Below, in pieces: positions 24,775 to 32,387 of a stretch of 64,000 nucleotides of DNA. The DNA is from Trebonia kvetii. Its GTDB lineage: Bacteria; Actinomycetota; Actinomycetes; Streptosporangiales; Streptosporangiaceae. A program made the translations under genes and the position numbers. The DNA lies in contig NZ_RPFW01000004.1 of NCBI RefSeq assembly GCF_007827045.1, positions 682,001 to 746,000 on the forward strand, read 5' to 3'. Positions within the stretch are counted from its first letter, which is position 1; every line of letters begins with the position of its first letter. The notes beneath the pieces are model-generated. The model was not told where the DNA came from, ran no database searches, and saw only the letters and a program-made list of their open reading frames with translations.

Positions 24775-25720
24775 GTGGTCGGTTTCCTGATTAGGCGGCC
24801 GGACAGTCGATTTTCGTGCTTTTCCTCGTGACCGTCGCAACCCTCGGGATGGTTCACCTTTTTCCAGGCGGCCCTGTCCGCGCCTTGCTCGGTGTGCGCG
24901 CGACGCCGTTCCTGATCAACTACTACAACCACCTGTACGGCTTCGATCAGCCGTTCTACGTGCAGTACATCAAGTGGGTCTGGCAGCTGCTGCAGGGCAA
25001 CCTTGGCTTCTCCGACAAGCTCAACCTGTCGGTGACTACGCTCATCGCCCAGGACCTGCCGAAGACGGTCATCCTGGTCACGCTCGGCACTGTCGTCTCC
25101 CTGCTGTTCGGCATCCCGCTCGGCGTGTACCAGGCGGTCCGCCGCAACAGCGTCGCCGACTACGTGCTGACCGGCATCTCCTTCCTCGGCTACTCGACCC
25201 CCACGTTCCTCCTCGGCCTCGTCCTGGTCGACTGGTTCGCGGTGGACATCCACCTGTTCCCGCCGTTCGCCCCGCAGACGAACTCGATCTGGGGGATTCT
25301 CAGCGATCCACGGGCGCTCGTCCTGCCGGTGTTCACCCACGCCTTCCTGCTGTACGCGCCTATGGTCGCGGTACATGCGCTCGTCGGTCCCTCGACAACC
25401 TGGTGCAGGACTACGTCCGCACCGCGCGGGCGAAGGGCGCGAGCGAGCGCCGGGTGATCTGGGGTCATGTCTTCCGCAACTCGCTGGTCTCCATCGTGAC
25501 CCTGCTCGGCCTGTCCGTCCCGGCCCTCGTGGGCGGCGCGATCCTGATCGAGGCCGTATTCAACTACACGGGCATGGGCCTCGCCTTCTACCAGGCCGCG
25601 CTGAACAACGACTACGAGACGTTGCTCGGGTTCACCGTGCTCGCCACGCTGGCGACGGTCCTGGGGAACCTGGCCGCGGACATCGGCCACGCCGTGCTCG
25701 ACCCGAGGGTGAGGTACTGA
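24775..25720 (+). pseudogene. ABC peptide transporter permease 1 (DppB-like), multiple frameshifts
   Basis: Starting from GTG 24775 the translation VVGFLIRR is in one frame, but the continuing family sequence (AGQSIFVLFLVTVATLGMVH...) is in another, implying loss of one base near 24798. The second frame encodes most of the permease ('DYVLTGISFLGYSTPTFLLGL') to about 25365. 'YMRSSV' then appears in a third frame (shift near 25368), and 'LDNLVQDYVRTARAKGASERRVIWGH' in yet another (one extra C near 25388). That last frame runs to TGA at 25718-25720. All TM regions and the EAA-type loop are recognisable. With three lesions the gene cannot make a permease unless these are sequencing errors. Confidence 0.85.
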
Positions 25721-26355
25721 TGTCTGAGGCGCAGATCATCGCGGCAAGCGAGGCCGACCTGGGGATCGTGCCCGCGTCCAAGCCGCGCGGCATGTTCACG
25801 CGCGCCTGGGAGGTCTTCGCGGAGAACCGGCTCGCGCTGGCCAGCCTTGCCTTCATCGCCTTCATCCTGCTGTTCTGCTTCGTCGGTCCGCACATCTACG
25901 TGACCAACCAGACGGACACAGACCTGAGCAACTACCTGTGCACGCCGTCGGGCTCGCACCTGCTCGGCTGCAACGACCTCGGCTATGATCAGCTCGGCCG
26001 GCTGATGGTCGGCGGGCAGACCGCGCTCGAGGTCGGGCTCGCGGCGGCGATCGTCTCGGTCCTCGTCGGCACCCTGTACGGCGCGATCTCCGGCTTCGCC
26101 GGCGGCTACGTCGACGCGCTGATGATGCGGATCGTGGACGCCGGACTTTCGCTGCCGTCGCTGATGGTCATCATCATCCTGTCGGTCATCTTCCACCCGA
26201 CGCCGACCACGATCATCTTCATCATCGCGATCTTCTACTGGTTCGGCGTCGCCCGCCTGGTGCGCGGCGAGACGCTCGCGCTGGGCAACCGGGAGTACGT
26301 GCAGGCCGTCCGGGTGGTCGGCGGCCGCCCGCTGCGCGCGATCCCAAGCTGCTGA
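25720..26355 (+). pseudogene. ABC peptide transporter permease 2 (DppC-like), C-terminally truncated
   Basis: ATG 25720 overlaps the DppB stop (TGATG). The frame keeps the DppC N-terminal helix ('RLALASLAFIAFILLFCFVGPHIYV'), 'DQLGRLMVGGQTALEVGLAAAIVSVLVG' and the start of the EAA loop 'GNREYVQAVRVVGGRPLRAI'. It then reads PSC-stop because the DNA jumps into an ATPase gene. The 211 residues compare with about 290-330 for the family, so the rest of the EAA loop and the last TM helices are gone. Without them the coupling to the ATPase is lost. Confidence 0.88.
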
Positions 26356-27722
26356 TTGCCGACGAGCCGACGACCGCCCTGGACGTGAGCATCCAGAAGC
26401 AGATCCTCGAGCTCATCGACGGCCTGCGGGAGCGGCTGGGGATGTCGGTCATCCTGGTCACCCACGACCTCGGCGTGATCGCCGGCCGGGCCGACCGGGT
26501 GGCCGTCATGTACGCGGGCAAGGTCGTGGAGACCACCGAGACGTCGCTGTTGTACGCCAACCCGCGCCACCCGTACACCGAGGCGCTCTTCCACGCCCTG
26601 CCTGAAAAGTCGGCGGAGACGCGGGAGCGGCTGTACTCGATACCCGGCGCGCCGCCGGACCTGGTCAACCCGCCCAAGGGCTGCCGGTTCGCGCCGCGCT
26701 GCCGGTACGCCACCGACAAGTGCCGCGCCGAGGACCCGATGCTGACCGGCGAGACCACGGCGCACACCTACCGCTGCTTCTACCCGGTCGGCGCGCAGGA
26801 GAAGACGGTCGCCGGGCAGCTCACCGTCGTGGAGCCGACCGGGGAGCAGAGCACCGCGGCGGTCGAGGAGATCGTGCCTGGCGCTGTCGTGCTTCGCGCG
26901 AGCAACCTGGTCAAGGATTTCCCGGTCACCAAGGGCATGCTGCAGCGCAAGGTCGGCTCGGTCAGCGCAGTCGCCGACGTGTCGTTCGAGATCCGCAAGG
27001 GCGAGACGCTCGGCCTCGTCGGCGAGTCCGGCTGCGGCAAGACGACGATCGGCCGAATGCTGGTCGGCCTGGAGAAGCCGACGGCCGGATCGTTCGCCAA
27101 GGTCAAGGAGATGCTCGGCAAGGTCGGGCTCCCCGAGGCGTGGACCGAGCGCTATCCGCACGAGTTCTCCGGCGGTCAGCGCCAGCGGCTCGGCTTCGCC
27201 CGCGCGCTGATGCTCAACCCCCAGCTCATCATCGCCGACGAGCCGGTGTCCGCGCTTGATGTCTCCATCCAGGCGCGGGTGCTCAACATGATGCGCGACC
27301 TGCAGCGGGAGATGGGCCTGACCTACCTGTTCATCTCCCACGACCTGTCCGTCGTGCGGTACTTGTCCAACCACATTGGGGTCATGTACCTCGGCAAGCT
27401 GGTGGAGATCGGCACCGCCGACGAGGTGTACCTGCGCCCGGCGCATCCGTACACCAAGGGCCTGATCGAGTCGGCGCCCACCGCCGACCCGGCCACGGAA
27501 CGGGCCAAGGTCAACGCGGGGATCACCGGCGAGCTGCCGAGCGCGCTGCACCCGCCGACGGGCTGCCGGTTCCGCACCCGCTGCCCGATCGCCCAGGAGC
27601 TCTGCTCCACCGTCGAGCCCGAGCTGAAGGCCTACGGCGCGGCCAGTCACATGGCCGCCTGCCACTTCGCGCTCCAGCCCCCGGTGGAGGCGGTGACCAC
27701 CGCGGCGGAGCAGGTGTCCTAG
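26340..27722 (+). pseudogene. Fused DppD-DppF-type ABC ATPase, 5' half of first domain deleted and Q-loop region of second domain deleted
   Basis: The frame enters abruptly at 'DPKLLIADEPTTALDVS' (Walker B/D-loop of a DppD-type ATPase). Its Walker A and signature are missing; an ORF with a start codon begins only at GTG 26385. The H-loop ('VILVTHDLGVIAG') and the oligopeptide-ATPase C-terminal Cys box ('GCRFAPRCRYATDKC') follow. Without a break comes a second ATPase: Walker A 'GESGCGKTT', signature 'FSGGQRQR', Walker B 'LIIADEP', H-loop and its own Cys box. Between Walker A and the signature there are only ~37 residues instead of about 100, so the Q-loop stretch is gone in frame near 27090. 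Confidence 0.85.
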
Positions 27723-27746
27723 GGCAGGGCGAGAGCGGATTGAGCG

Positions 27747-27780
27747 GAACGGGTGCGGCTGACACTGGCCGCGCCCGTTC
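27747..27780 (+). terminator. Hairpin terminator after the ATPase remnant
   Basis: A 13-bp stem with one G-U pair (GAACGGGTGCGGC / GCCGCGCCCGTTC) and an 8-nt loop lies 25 nt after the ATPase stop codon. It probably ended the original transporter operon. Confidence 0.65.
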
Positions 27781-27966
27781 GGCGTCGCCCTGCTCGAGCG
27801 TTTCCCCGAGGGCTACCGCTACCTCGCCTACCTGCAGGTCCAGGCGGGCTACCCGGTGAAGCCGGACATGCCGGGGCTGCGCGGTCCCGCCGTCGAGGAA
27901 CTGTACGCGCGCGGCGCGGCCTGGCTCGCGGGCGGTGGGTCCCCGCACGGCGGGCCATCCGCTTAG
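27763..27966 (+). pseudogene. C-terminal fragment of an isopenicillin-N-synthase-like (2OG-Fe(II) oxygenase) gene
   Basis: The frame between stop codons 27760 and 27964 reads 'ALLERFPEGYRYLAYLQVQAGY' and then 'DMPGLRGPAVEELYARGAAWLAGG', ending TAG. This looks like the extreme C terminus of actinobacterial IPNS/2OG-oxygenase-family proteins. I recall the '-GYRYLAYLQ...GYxVKxDMPGL' pattern but cannot verify it. There is no start codon and no upstream catalytic His/Asp/His, so it is a remnant, consistent with deletions in this region. It could alternatively be the tail of another family. Confidence 0.5.
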
Positions 27967-28000
27967 GTCGGCGGGCTCGGCCCAAGCCGGCAGAGCCGGG

Positions 28001-28411
28001 CTAGCCCGCCGCCGCTTCGGGACACGCGGGCTCATCGGCGCGGCCGTCGTAGGCGGCCCGTGCCTCCTCGATCTCCGGCAGATGGCTGTCCGCCCAGGAC
28101 ACCAGCTGCCCGATCGCCTCCCGCAGGGTCTCGCCGAGGGGGGTGAGGGCGTAGTCCACCCGCGGCGGCACGGCGGCGTGCACGGTCCGGGTGAGGATGC
28201 CGTCCCGCTCCAGACCGCGCAATGTTACGGTAAGCATGCGCGCGGTGATGCCGTCGATGCCGCGCAGCAGCTCGCTGAACCGGAGCTGCCCGCCGCCGAG
28301 CCGGTCCACCACGTAGATCGACCACTTATCACCGACGCGGTCCAGCACCGCGCGGACCCGGCACGTGGACGACGCGTACCCCGGGGCCGTTTCGCCGTCT
28401 GTAGCCGTCAT
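28001..28411 (-). CDS. HxlR-family transcriptional regulator
   Basis: 136 residues with the complete HxlR pattern: an N-terminal Cys ('STCRVRAVLDRVGDKWSIYVVDRL', the redox-sensing position in YodB-type members), 'LRFSELLRGIDGITARMLTVTLRGLERDGILTRTVHAAVPPRVDYALTPLG' as winged helix, and a short C-terminal dimerisation helix. HxlR proteins typically respond to electrophiles or redox stress and control an adjacent divergent gene. Here that is the YceI gene, whose promoter carries a TACT-N7-AGTA operator. Autoregulation is likely as well. Confidence 0.93.
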   Translation of the reverse strand: MTATDGETAPGYASSTCRVRAVLDRVGDKWSIYVVDRLGGGQLRFSELLRGIDGITARMLTVTLRGLERDGILTRTVHAAVPPRVDYALTPLGETLREAIGQLVSWADSHLPEIEEARAAYDGRADEPACPEAAAG

Positions 28412-28451
28412 GACTTCAAGGTTACGCGGTAGCCTGGCGTGACGACAGTGC

Positions 28452-28491
28452 TTGACACTTCAACCATCCTTGGTTACTGTTAGGAAGTAAC
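28452..28491 (+). promoter_or_regulatory. yceI promoter with HxlR-type operator on the -10 element
   Basis: TTGACA (28452-28457) and TACTGT (28475-28480) are spaced by 17 nt, a good sigma-70-type promoter pointing to the YceI gene. Overlapping the -10 is GTTACT-N7-AGTAAC (28473-28491), which contains TACT-N7-AGTA, the operator consensus known for the HxlR-family YodB group. Binding would occlude RNA polymerase. Confidence 0.7.
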
Positions 28492-28543
28492 GCACTCCAG
28501 CGTAGCAATAGCAGTTTGACCGTTCCCTTTCCCTGGAGGCTCG

Positions 28544-29107
28544 ATGAGCACGTCCGCCGTACAAATCCCCGGCTATATCGCCGGGACCTGGGCGATTGAC
28601 CCCGTTCACTCCGAGGTCTCGTTCACCGTCCGGCACATGATGGTCAGCAAGGTCCGTGGCCGCTTCGACACGTTCGAGGGCACCATCGTGACCGGAGAAG
28701 ACCCTTTCGCCTCGTCCGTCACGGCCTCGGTTGACCTCTCCTCGATCAACACCGGCCAGGAGCAGCGCGATGCGCACATCCGCAGCGCCGACTTCTTCGA
28801 GGTGGAGAAGTACCCGACGATGACCTTCGTCTCCACCGGCATCAAGGAGGCCGAGGAGGGATTCGTGCTTGAGGGTGAGCTGACCCTCAAGGGCGTCACC
28901 AAGACGGTCGCCTTTGACCTTGAGGTCAGCGGCTTCGGCCCGGACGCCTACGGCGGCACCCGCGTCGGCTTCTCCGCGATCAGCCACATCAACCGCATGG
29001 ACTATGGCGTGGCCTTTAACGGCCCGATCCCTGGTGTGCCTGGCGGCGTCGCGGTCAGCGAGAACGTCACCATCAACCTCGAGATCGAGGGCGTCCTGCA
29101 GGCCTAA
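28544..29107 (+). CDS. YceI family protein (isoprenoid-binding lipocalin-like)
   Basis: 187 residues opening with 'TWAIDPVHSEVSFTVRHMMVSKVRGRF', the diagnostic YceI start, followed by 'SVTASVDLSSINTGQEQRDAHIRSADFFEVEKYPTMTF' and 'LEGELTLKGVTKTVAFDLE', strands of the beta-barrel that binds polyisoprenoids. This copy has no signal peptide, as in most actinobacterial homologues, so it is probably cytosolic. The divergent HxlR regulator and operator suggest induction by redox or electrophile stress. A strong hairpin follows the stop. Confidence 0.93.
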   Translation: MSTSAVQIPGYIAGTWAIDPVHSEVSFTVRHMMVSKVRGRFDTFEGTIVTGEDPFASSVTASVDLSSINTGQEQRDAHIRSADFFEVEKYPTMTFVSTGIKEAEEGFVLEGELTLKGVTKTVAFDLEVSGFGPDAYGGTRVGFSAISHINRMDYGVAFNGPIPGVPGGVAVSENVTINLEIEGVLQA

Positions 29108-29129
29108 GACAGGCCCGCGGTCGTCGGCC

Positions 29130-29164
29130 GAGCGCGGCATGCCCCCACGGGGTATGCCGCGCTC
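29130..29164 (+). terminator. Terminator of the yceI gene
   Basis: Stem GAGCGCGGCAT / ATGCCGCGCTC (11 bp), extended inside by a G-U pair and CCCC/GGGG, is followed within a few bases by GATTTT. It sits 23 nt after the YceI stop. Confidence 0.8.
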
Positions 29165-29220
29165 GCTGATTTTCCCGCCTACCTCGCCGTCCCGCCGCGG
29201 TCCGCGCGACCGCGGTGACG

Positions 29221-29502
29221 CTACTTCTTCGGCGGGTGCTTGCGCAGGTAGTCCAGGTAGAGCGGGCGCAGTTCGTCGGCCAGGTTGCCCTCGCGGAGCG
29301 TCAGCGCATCGGACAGCAGCGACGACACCTTGGTGAGGTCCTCGCCCGCCTCGCGCACGTCACCCTCGAGGGTCTCCGCAGCGGGTATGGCGCGCAGTAG
29401 CTCCCAGAAGAAGCCCAGGTCGGCGTGGTGCCGCGCACGGCTGGTGGCCAGGTCGGCCAGTTCCTGCGACGACAGGGAGTCAAGGTCGGTCTCGGTGTCC
29501 AC
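29221..29502 (-). CDS. Small conserved acidic helical protein, function unknown
   Basis: 93 residues, predicted almost entirely helical, with an acidic N-terminal half ('TETDLDSLSSQELADLATSRARHHADLGFFWELLRAIPAAE') and a Lys-rich end ('YLRKHPPKK'). No motif is recognised. Codon use matches its neighbours and it starts shortly after the methyltransferase gene on the same strand (gap 9 nt), so the two may be co-transcribed. I see no domain that would allow a functional call. Confidence 0.7.
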   Translation of the reverse strand: MDTETDLDSLSSQELADLATSRARHHADLGFFWELLRAIPAAETLEGDVREAGEDLTKVSSLLSDALTLREGNLADELRPLYLDYLRKHPPKK

Positions 29503-29511
29503 GTCTGGACT

Positions 29512-30306
29512 CTATCCCGCGTTGCGGACAGCACGGATCACCGAGGTGACCATGGGCAGGTCGAACTCGCCGGCGGCCGTCTCCGGCCGGGACCCGAGGT
29601 AGGCGCGGATGTTGGCGATCAGCGGGTTCCTGTCGCCCGGCTCCATGACGAGCACCTGCGAATGCGTTCCGATCAGCGAGACAAGCGAGTCGGCCGTCAG
29701 CCGGTGCGAGTTGGGGAACTCAGCGCGCTCGGTCGGCGTGAACAGGGCCCGGCCGAACTGCGCAGGACCCCAGCTGGCCGCCTCCGACCTGCGGCGGGAC
29801 AACGAAGGCGACGCCGCGCCCGCTGCCGCCTCCTGCAGCCCCGCCACCCAGTCGACCCGGTCGTCGTCGCTGTTCCACAGCCCGCCGAGCGTTCCGCCCG
29901 GCACAAGCACCCGGGCGATCTCCGGCAGCGCCCGCTCCAGGTTGAACCAGTGCAGCGCCTGGCCGCAGAGCACCGCGTCCACAGCGCCGTCGGGCAGCGG
30001 TATCGCCTCGGCAGACCCGGCAAGCGCGCGCACCGCGGGCAGCTGGCGCCGCAGTTCCGTCAGCATCGCCTCGTCGGGCTCGACCGCCGTGACATTCGCG
30101 CCGAGCCGCGCCAGCAGCGCGGTCAGCTTCCCGGTGCCCGCGCCGAGGTCGAGCACCCGCAGCGACCCGATGTCACCAACCGGTGCGGTGCACCAGCGCA
30201 CCGCGTCCGCCGGGTAGTCCGGCCGGTATTCCGCGTACGCCTGCGCCACGGCGCCGAAAGACGAACCCCGCCTCATCCACACATCCGCGTCATCCACGCC
30301 CAACAC
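29512..30306 (-). CDS. Class I SAM-dependent methyltransferase
   Basis: I place the start at GTG 30306 (VLGVDDADVWMRRGSSFG); GTG 30297 and ATG 30276 are close alternatives, and an open extension to 30591 looks non-coding. Motif I 'RVLDLGAGTGKLTALLARLGANVTAVEPDEAML' binds SAM; 'GSAEAIPLPDGAVDAVLCGQALHWFN' and 'LVPGGTLGGLWNS' are motifs II and III of the Methyltransf_11/ubiE-like group. The substrate is unknown. It runs in front of the small helical protein gene and is divergent from the DUF4232 pair. Confidence 0.88.
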   Translation of the reverse strand: MLGVDDADVWMRRGSSFGAVAQAYAEYRPDYPADAVRWCTAPVGDIGSLRVLDLGAGTGKLTALLARLGANVTAVEPDEAMLTELRRQLPAVRALAGSAEAIPLPDGAVDAVLCGQALHWFNLERALPEIARVLVPGGTLGGLWNSDDDRVDWVAGLQEAAAGAASPSLSRRRSEAASWGPAQFGRALFTPTERAEFPNSHRLTADSLVSLIGTHSQVLVMEPGDRNPLIANIRAYLGSRPETAAGEFDLPMVTSVIRAVRNAG

Positions 30307-30400
30307 TGTAGTCACAACCGCTGAGCCCGCTGTGGCGTCCTTAAGACGAGGGGTTAGCCGCCGGGGATGGGTCCCGGCACCGCCTCGAGTCAAAGGAAGC

Positions 30401-30955
30401 ATGAGCATGGGCAAGCCATTCCGCCGCCTCATCGCGGCTGCCAGCGCAGCGCTCGCGATCGGCATCGGCTCCGCCGCCTGGGCGGCTACGTCCGCTTCCG
30501 CCGCATCGGCACCGGCCACCGTCAAGGCGTGCACCGCCGGCCAGCTGTCGGTGTGGATCAGCCCGGACGCGCTGAACGGCGCGGCGGGCACCTTCTACTA
30601 CCCGCTCGAGTTCACGAACCACAGCGGCCACGCGTGCGCCACCGGCGGTTACCCCGGCGTCTCGGCGCTCGGCGCGAACGGCAAGCAGCTCGGCCTGGCG
30701 GCCGCGCGGAACCACGTGTACGCAGGCAAGGTCGTGACGATTCCGGCCGGCGGCACCGCGCACGCGCTGTTCGCCTACGGCAACGCCGAGGTCTCCAGCT
30801 CCGGCTGCAAGCCGAAGACCGCGATGGAGCTGCGGGTCTACCCGCCGAACTCGAAGACCGCCATCCACGCGTTCTTCGACCTGCCGTCCTGCTCACTCGG
30901 CGGCAGGCACGTCTACCTGACGGTGGCCGTGATCCAGCCGGGGACGAACATCTAG
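30401..30955 (+). CDS. Secreted DUF4232 protein (copy 1)
   Basis: ATG 30401 follows AAAGGAAG. Residues 1-38 form a Sec signal peptide ('FRRLIAAASAALAIGIGSAAWAATSASA'). The ~150-residue mature domain is DUF4232: 'CTAGQLSVWISPDALNGAAGTFYYPLEFTNHSGHACATGGYPGVSALGANGKQLG' and 'GGTAHALFAYGNAEV', with three to four Cys ('KAC', 'HAC', 'SGC', 'SCSLGG') likely in disulfides. Function is unknown; the family is extracellular and actinobacterial. The next gene is a paralogue ~130 nt downstream with its own RBS. Confidence 0.9.
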   Translation: MSMGKPFRRLIAAASAALAIGIGSAAWAATSASAASAPATVKACTAGQLSVWISPDALNGAAGTFYYPLEFTNHSGHACATGGYPGVSALGANGKQLGLAAARNHVYAGKVVTIPAGGTAHALFAYGNAEVSSSGCKPKTAMELRVYPPNSKTAIHAFFDLPSCSLGGRHVYLTVAVIQPGTNI

Positions 30956-31085
30956 CACCGACATGACCTCCGAGCAGTCGTCCGACTCTGGTCTGGCTCA
31001 ATTCAGCCGACCTAGCTTCGCAATGAAAACACAATCCCCCCGACGTAGCTTCGCAACGCAAGCACGGCACTTGTAGGAGGACGCA

Positions 31086-31646
31086 ATGTTCAAGCGCAAC
31101 ATCCGCCGGGCCGCCATCGCCTCGGCGTCCGCACTTACCCTCGGCATCGGCGCGGCCGTATGGGCAACGTCGGCCTCGGCGTCCGCCGCCGCGCCCGCCG
31201 CGAGCACGCCGCGGTGCACCGCCGCGGACCTGTCGGTCTGGCTGAACCTCGGCGAGGCCAACGCTGCCGCGGGCACCGCCTTCTACCCGCTCGAGTTCAC
31301 CAACGTGAGCAACCACGCCTGTCACCTGTTCGGGTACCCGGGAGTGTCCGCGCTCAACGGCAACGGCAAGCAGCTCGGCAACGCGGCGGGCCGCAACGCG
31401 CGGTTCAAGCCCACCACGGTGACCATCGCTGCGGGCGGCACCGCGCACGCCGACCTGGGCTGGGTCGACGTGGGGAACTTCCCCGCGAGCAAGTGCAAGC
31501 CGACGACGGCGACCATCGTCCGCGCCTTCCCGCCTGGCGCGACGCACTCCGACCGCGGGTTCGCCCCGCTGCGCTCGTGCTCGGTGAAGGGGGAGACCTA
31601 CATCTTCGTCACGACCGTCCGTCCTGGCCCGAACGCCGACGACTAA
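31086..31646 (+). CDS. Secreted DUF4232 protein (copy 2)
   Basis: ATG 31086 follows GTAGGAGGACGCA, a strong RBS. The signal peptide ('FKRNIRRAAIASASALTLGIGAAVWA') and DUF4232 domain align segment by segment with copy 1: 'CTAADLSVWLNLGEANAAAGTAFYPLEFTNVSNHACHLFGYPGVSALNGNGKQLG'. The same Cys positions are kept. It is a tandem duplicate that has diverged mainly in surface residues. The DUF574-type methyltransferase begins 9 nt downstream, but a functional link is doubtful. Confidence 0.9.
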   Translation: MFKRNIRRAAIASASALTLGIGAAVWATSASASAAAPAASTPRCTAADLSVWLNLGEANAAAGTAFYPLEFTNVSNHACHLFGYPGVSALNGNGKQLGNAAGRNARFKPTTVTIAAGGTAHADLGWVDVGNFPASKCKPTTATIVRAFPPGATHSDRGFAPLRSCSVKGETYIFVTTVRPGPNADD

Positions 31647-31655
31647 GATCTGGGG

Positions 31656-32387
31656 GTGCTCGATACCAGCACCCCGAACCTCGCACGTGCCTGCGATTAC
31701 CTGCTCGGCGGCGGAGCCAGCTTCGCCGCCGACAGGGCGCTCGCGCTGCGGCTGGAAGCGATCCATCCCGGCCTGCGGGAACTGCTGTTCTCCTCCCGCA
31801 CCTATGCGGCCGACACCGTCGCGCGCGTCGCGCGCGGCGGCGTCAGCCAGTACCTGAACATCGGCTCCGGCCTGCCGACCACCCCGTCCACCCACGAGAC
31901 CGCCCGCGCCTTCCTACCGGGCGCCCGCGTCGCCTACGTCGACAGGGACCCCGTGGTGACCGATCACGGGCGCGTGCTGGTGCCACCGGGCGTCCGCTAC
32001 TCGACGGGGGACCTTGCCGAGCCGGAGGCGATCCTGGCAAGCGCCGACGTCGCCGGGTTTCTCGACCTGTCCCGGCCGGTCTGCCTGATCCTCACGCTCG
32101 TGCTGCAGACGCTGGACCCGGGCACCGCCAGAGCCGTCGCCGGCGTGCTCGTCCGCGCGCTCGCGCCCGGCAGCTACCTCATCGCGACGGCCGCACCGGG
32201 GCCGACTGGCCGGCTGCCCGACTTCACCTGGCCGCTGCCGTTGACCCCCGACGACCTCGGGTCGTTCTTCGCCGGGCTCGACCTGCTGCCTCCCGGAGTG
32301 CACGAGGGTCTAGGCGCACCCGAGGGCCGGGTGCTGTGCGCCGCCGGCATCAAGCCGGGCGGCGCCGGGCCAGGGGAGCGGGCATGA
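31656..32387 (+). CDS. SAM-dependent methyltransferase, DUF574 (Methyltransf_19) family
   Basis: 243 residues matching this actinobacterial family: 'NLARACDYLLGGGASFAADRALA' at the start (the family's N-ARvyDYlLGGk motif), 'QYLNIGSGLPTTPSTHE' as SAM loop, 'VAYVDRDPVVTDHGRVLV' with acidic residues for SAM hydroxyls, and 'LILTLVLQTLDPGTAR'. No methyl acceptor is known for the family. The last codons overlap the MBL-fold gene (ATGA at 32384-32387), so the two proteins are made together. Confidence 0.92.
   Translation: MLDTSTPNLARACDYLLGGGASFAADRALALRLEAIHPGLRELLFSSRTYAADTVARVARGGVSQYLNIGSGLPTTPSTHETARAFLPGARVAYVDRDPVVTDHGRVLVPPGVRYSTGDLAEPEAILASADVAGFLDLSRPVCLILTLVLQTLDPGTARAVAGVLVRALAPGSYLIATAAPGPTGRLPDFTWPLPLTPDDLGSFFAGLDLLPPGVHEGLGAPEGRVLCAAGIKPGGAGPGERA

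Noticed and set aside
24775..25720. Programmed frameshifting as explanation of the split permease
   Set aside because: Three shifts without slippery sites, next to large deletions, are better explained by decay or sequencing error.
31160..32383. Upstream extension of the MBL-hydrolase frame to 31160
   Set aside because: It reads the DUF4232 and methyltransferase genes out of frame. The ATG at 32384 overlaps the upstream stop and begins the conserved sequence.
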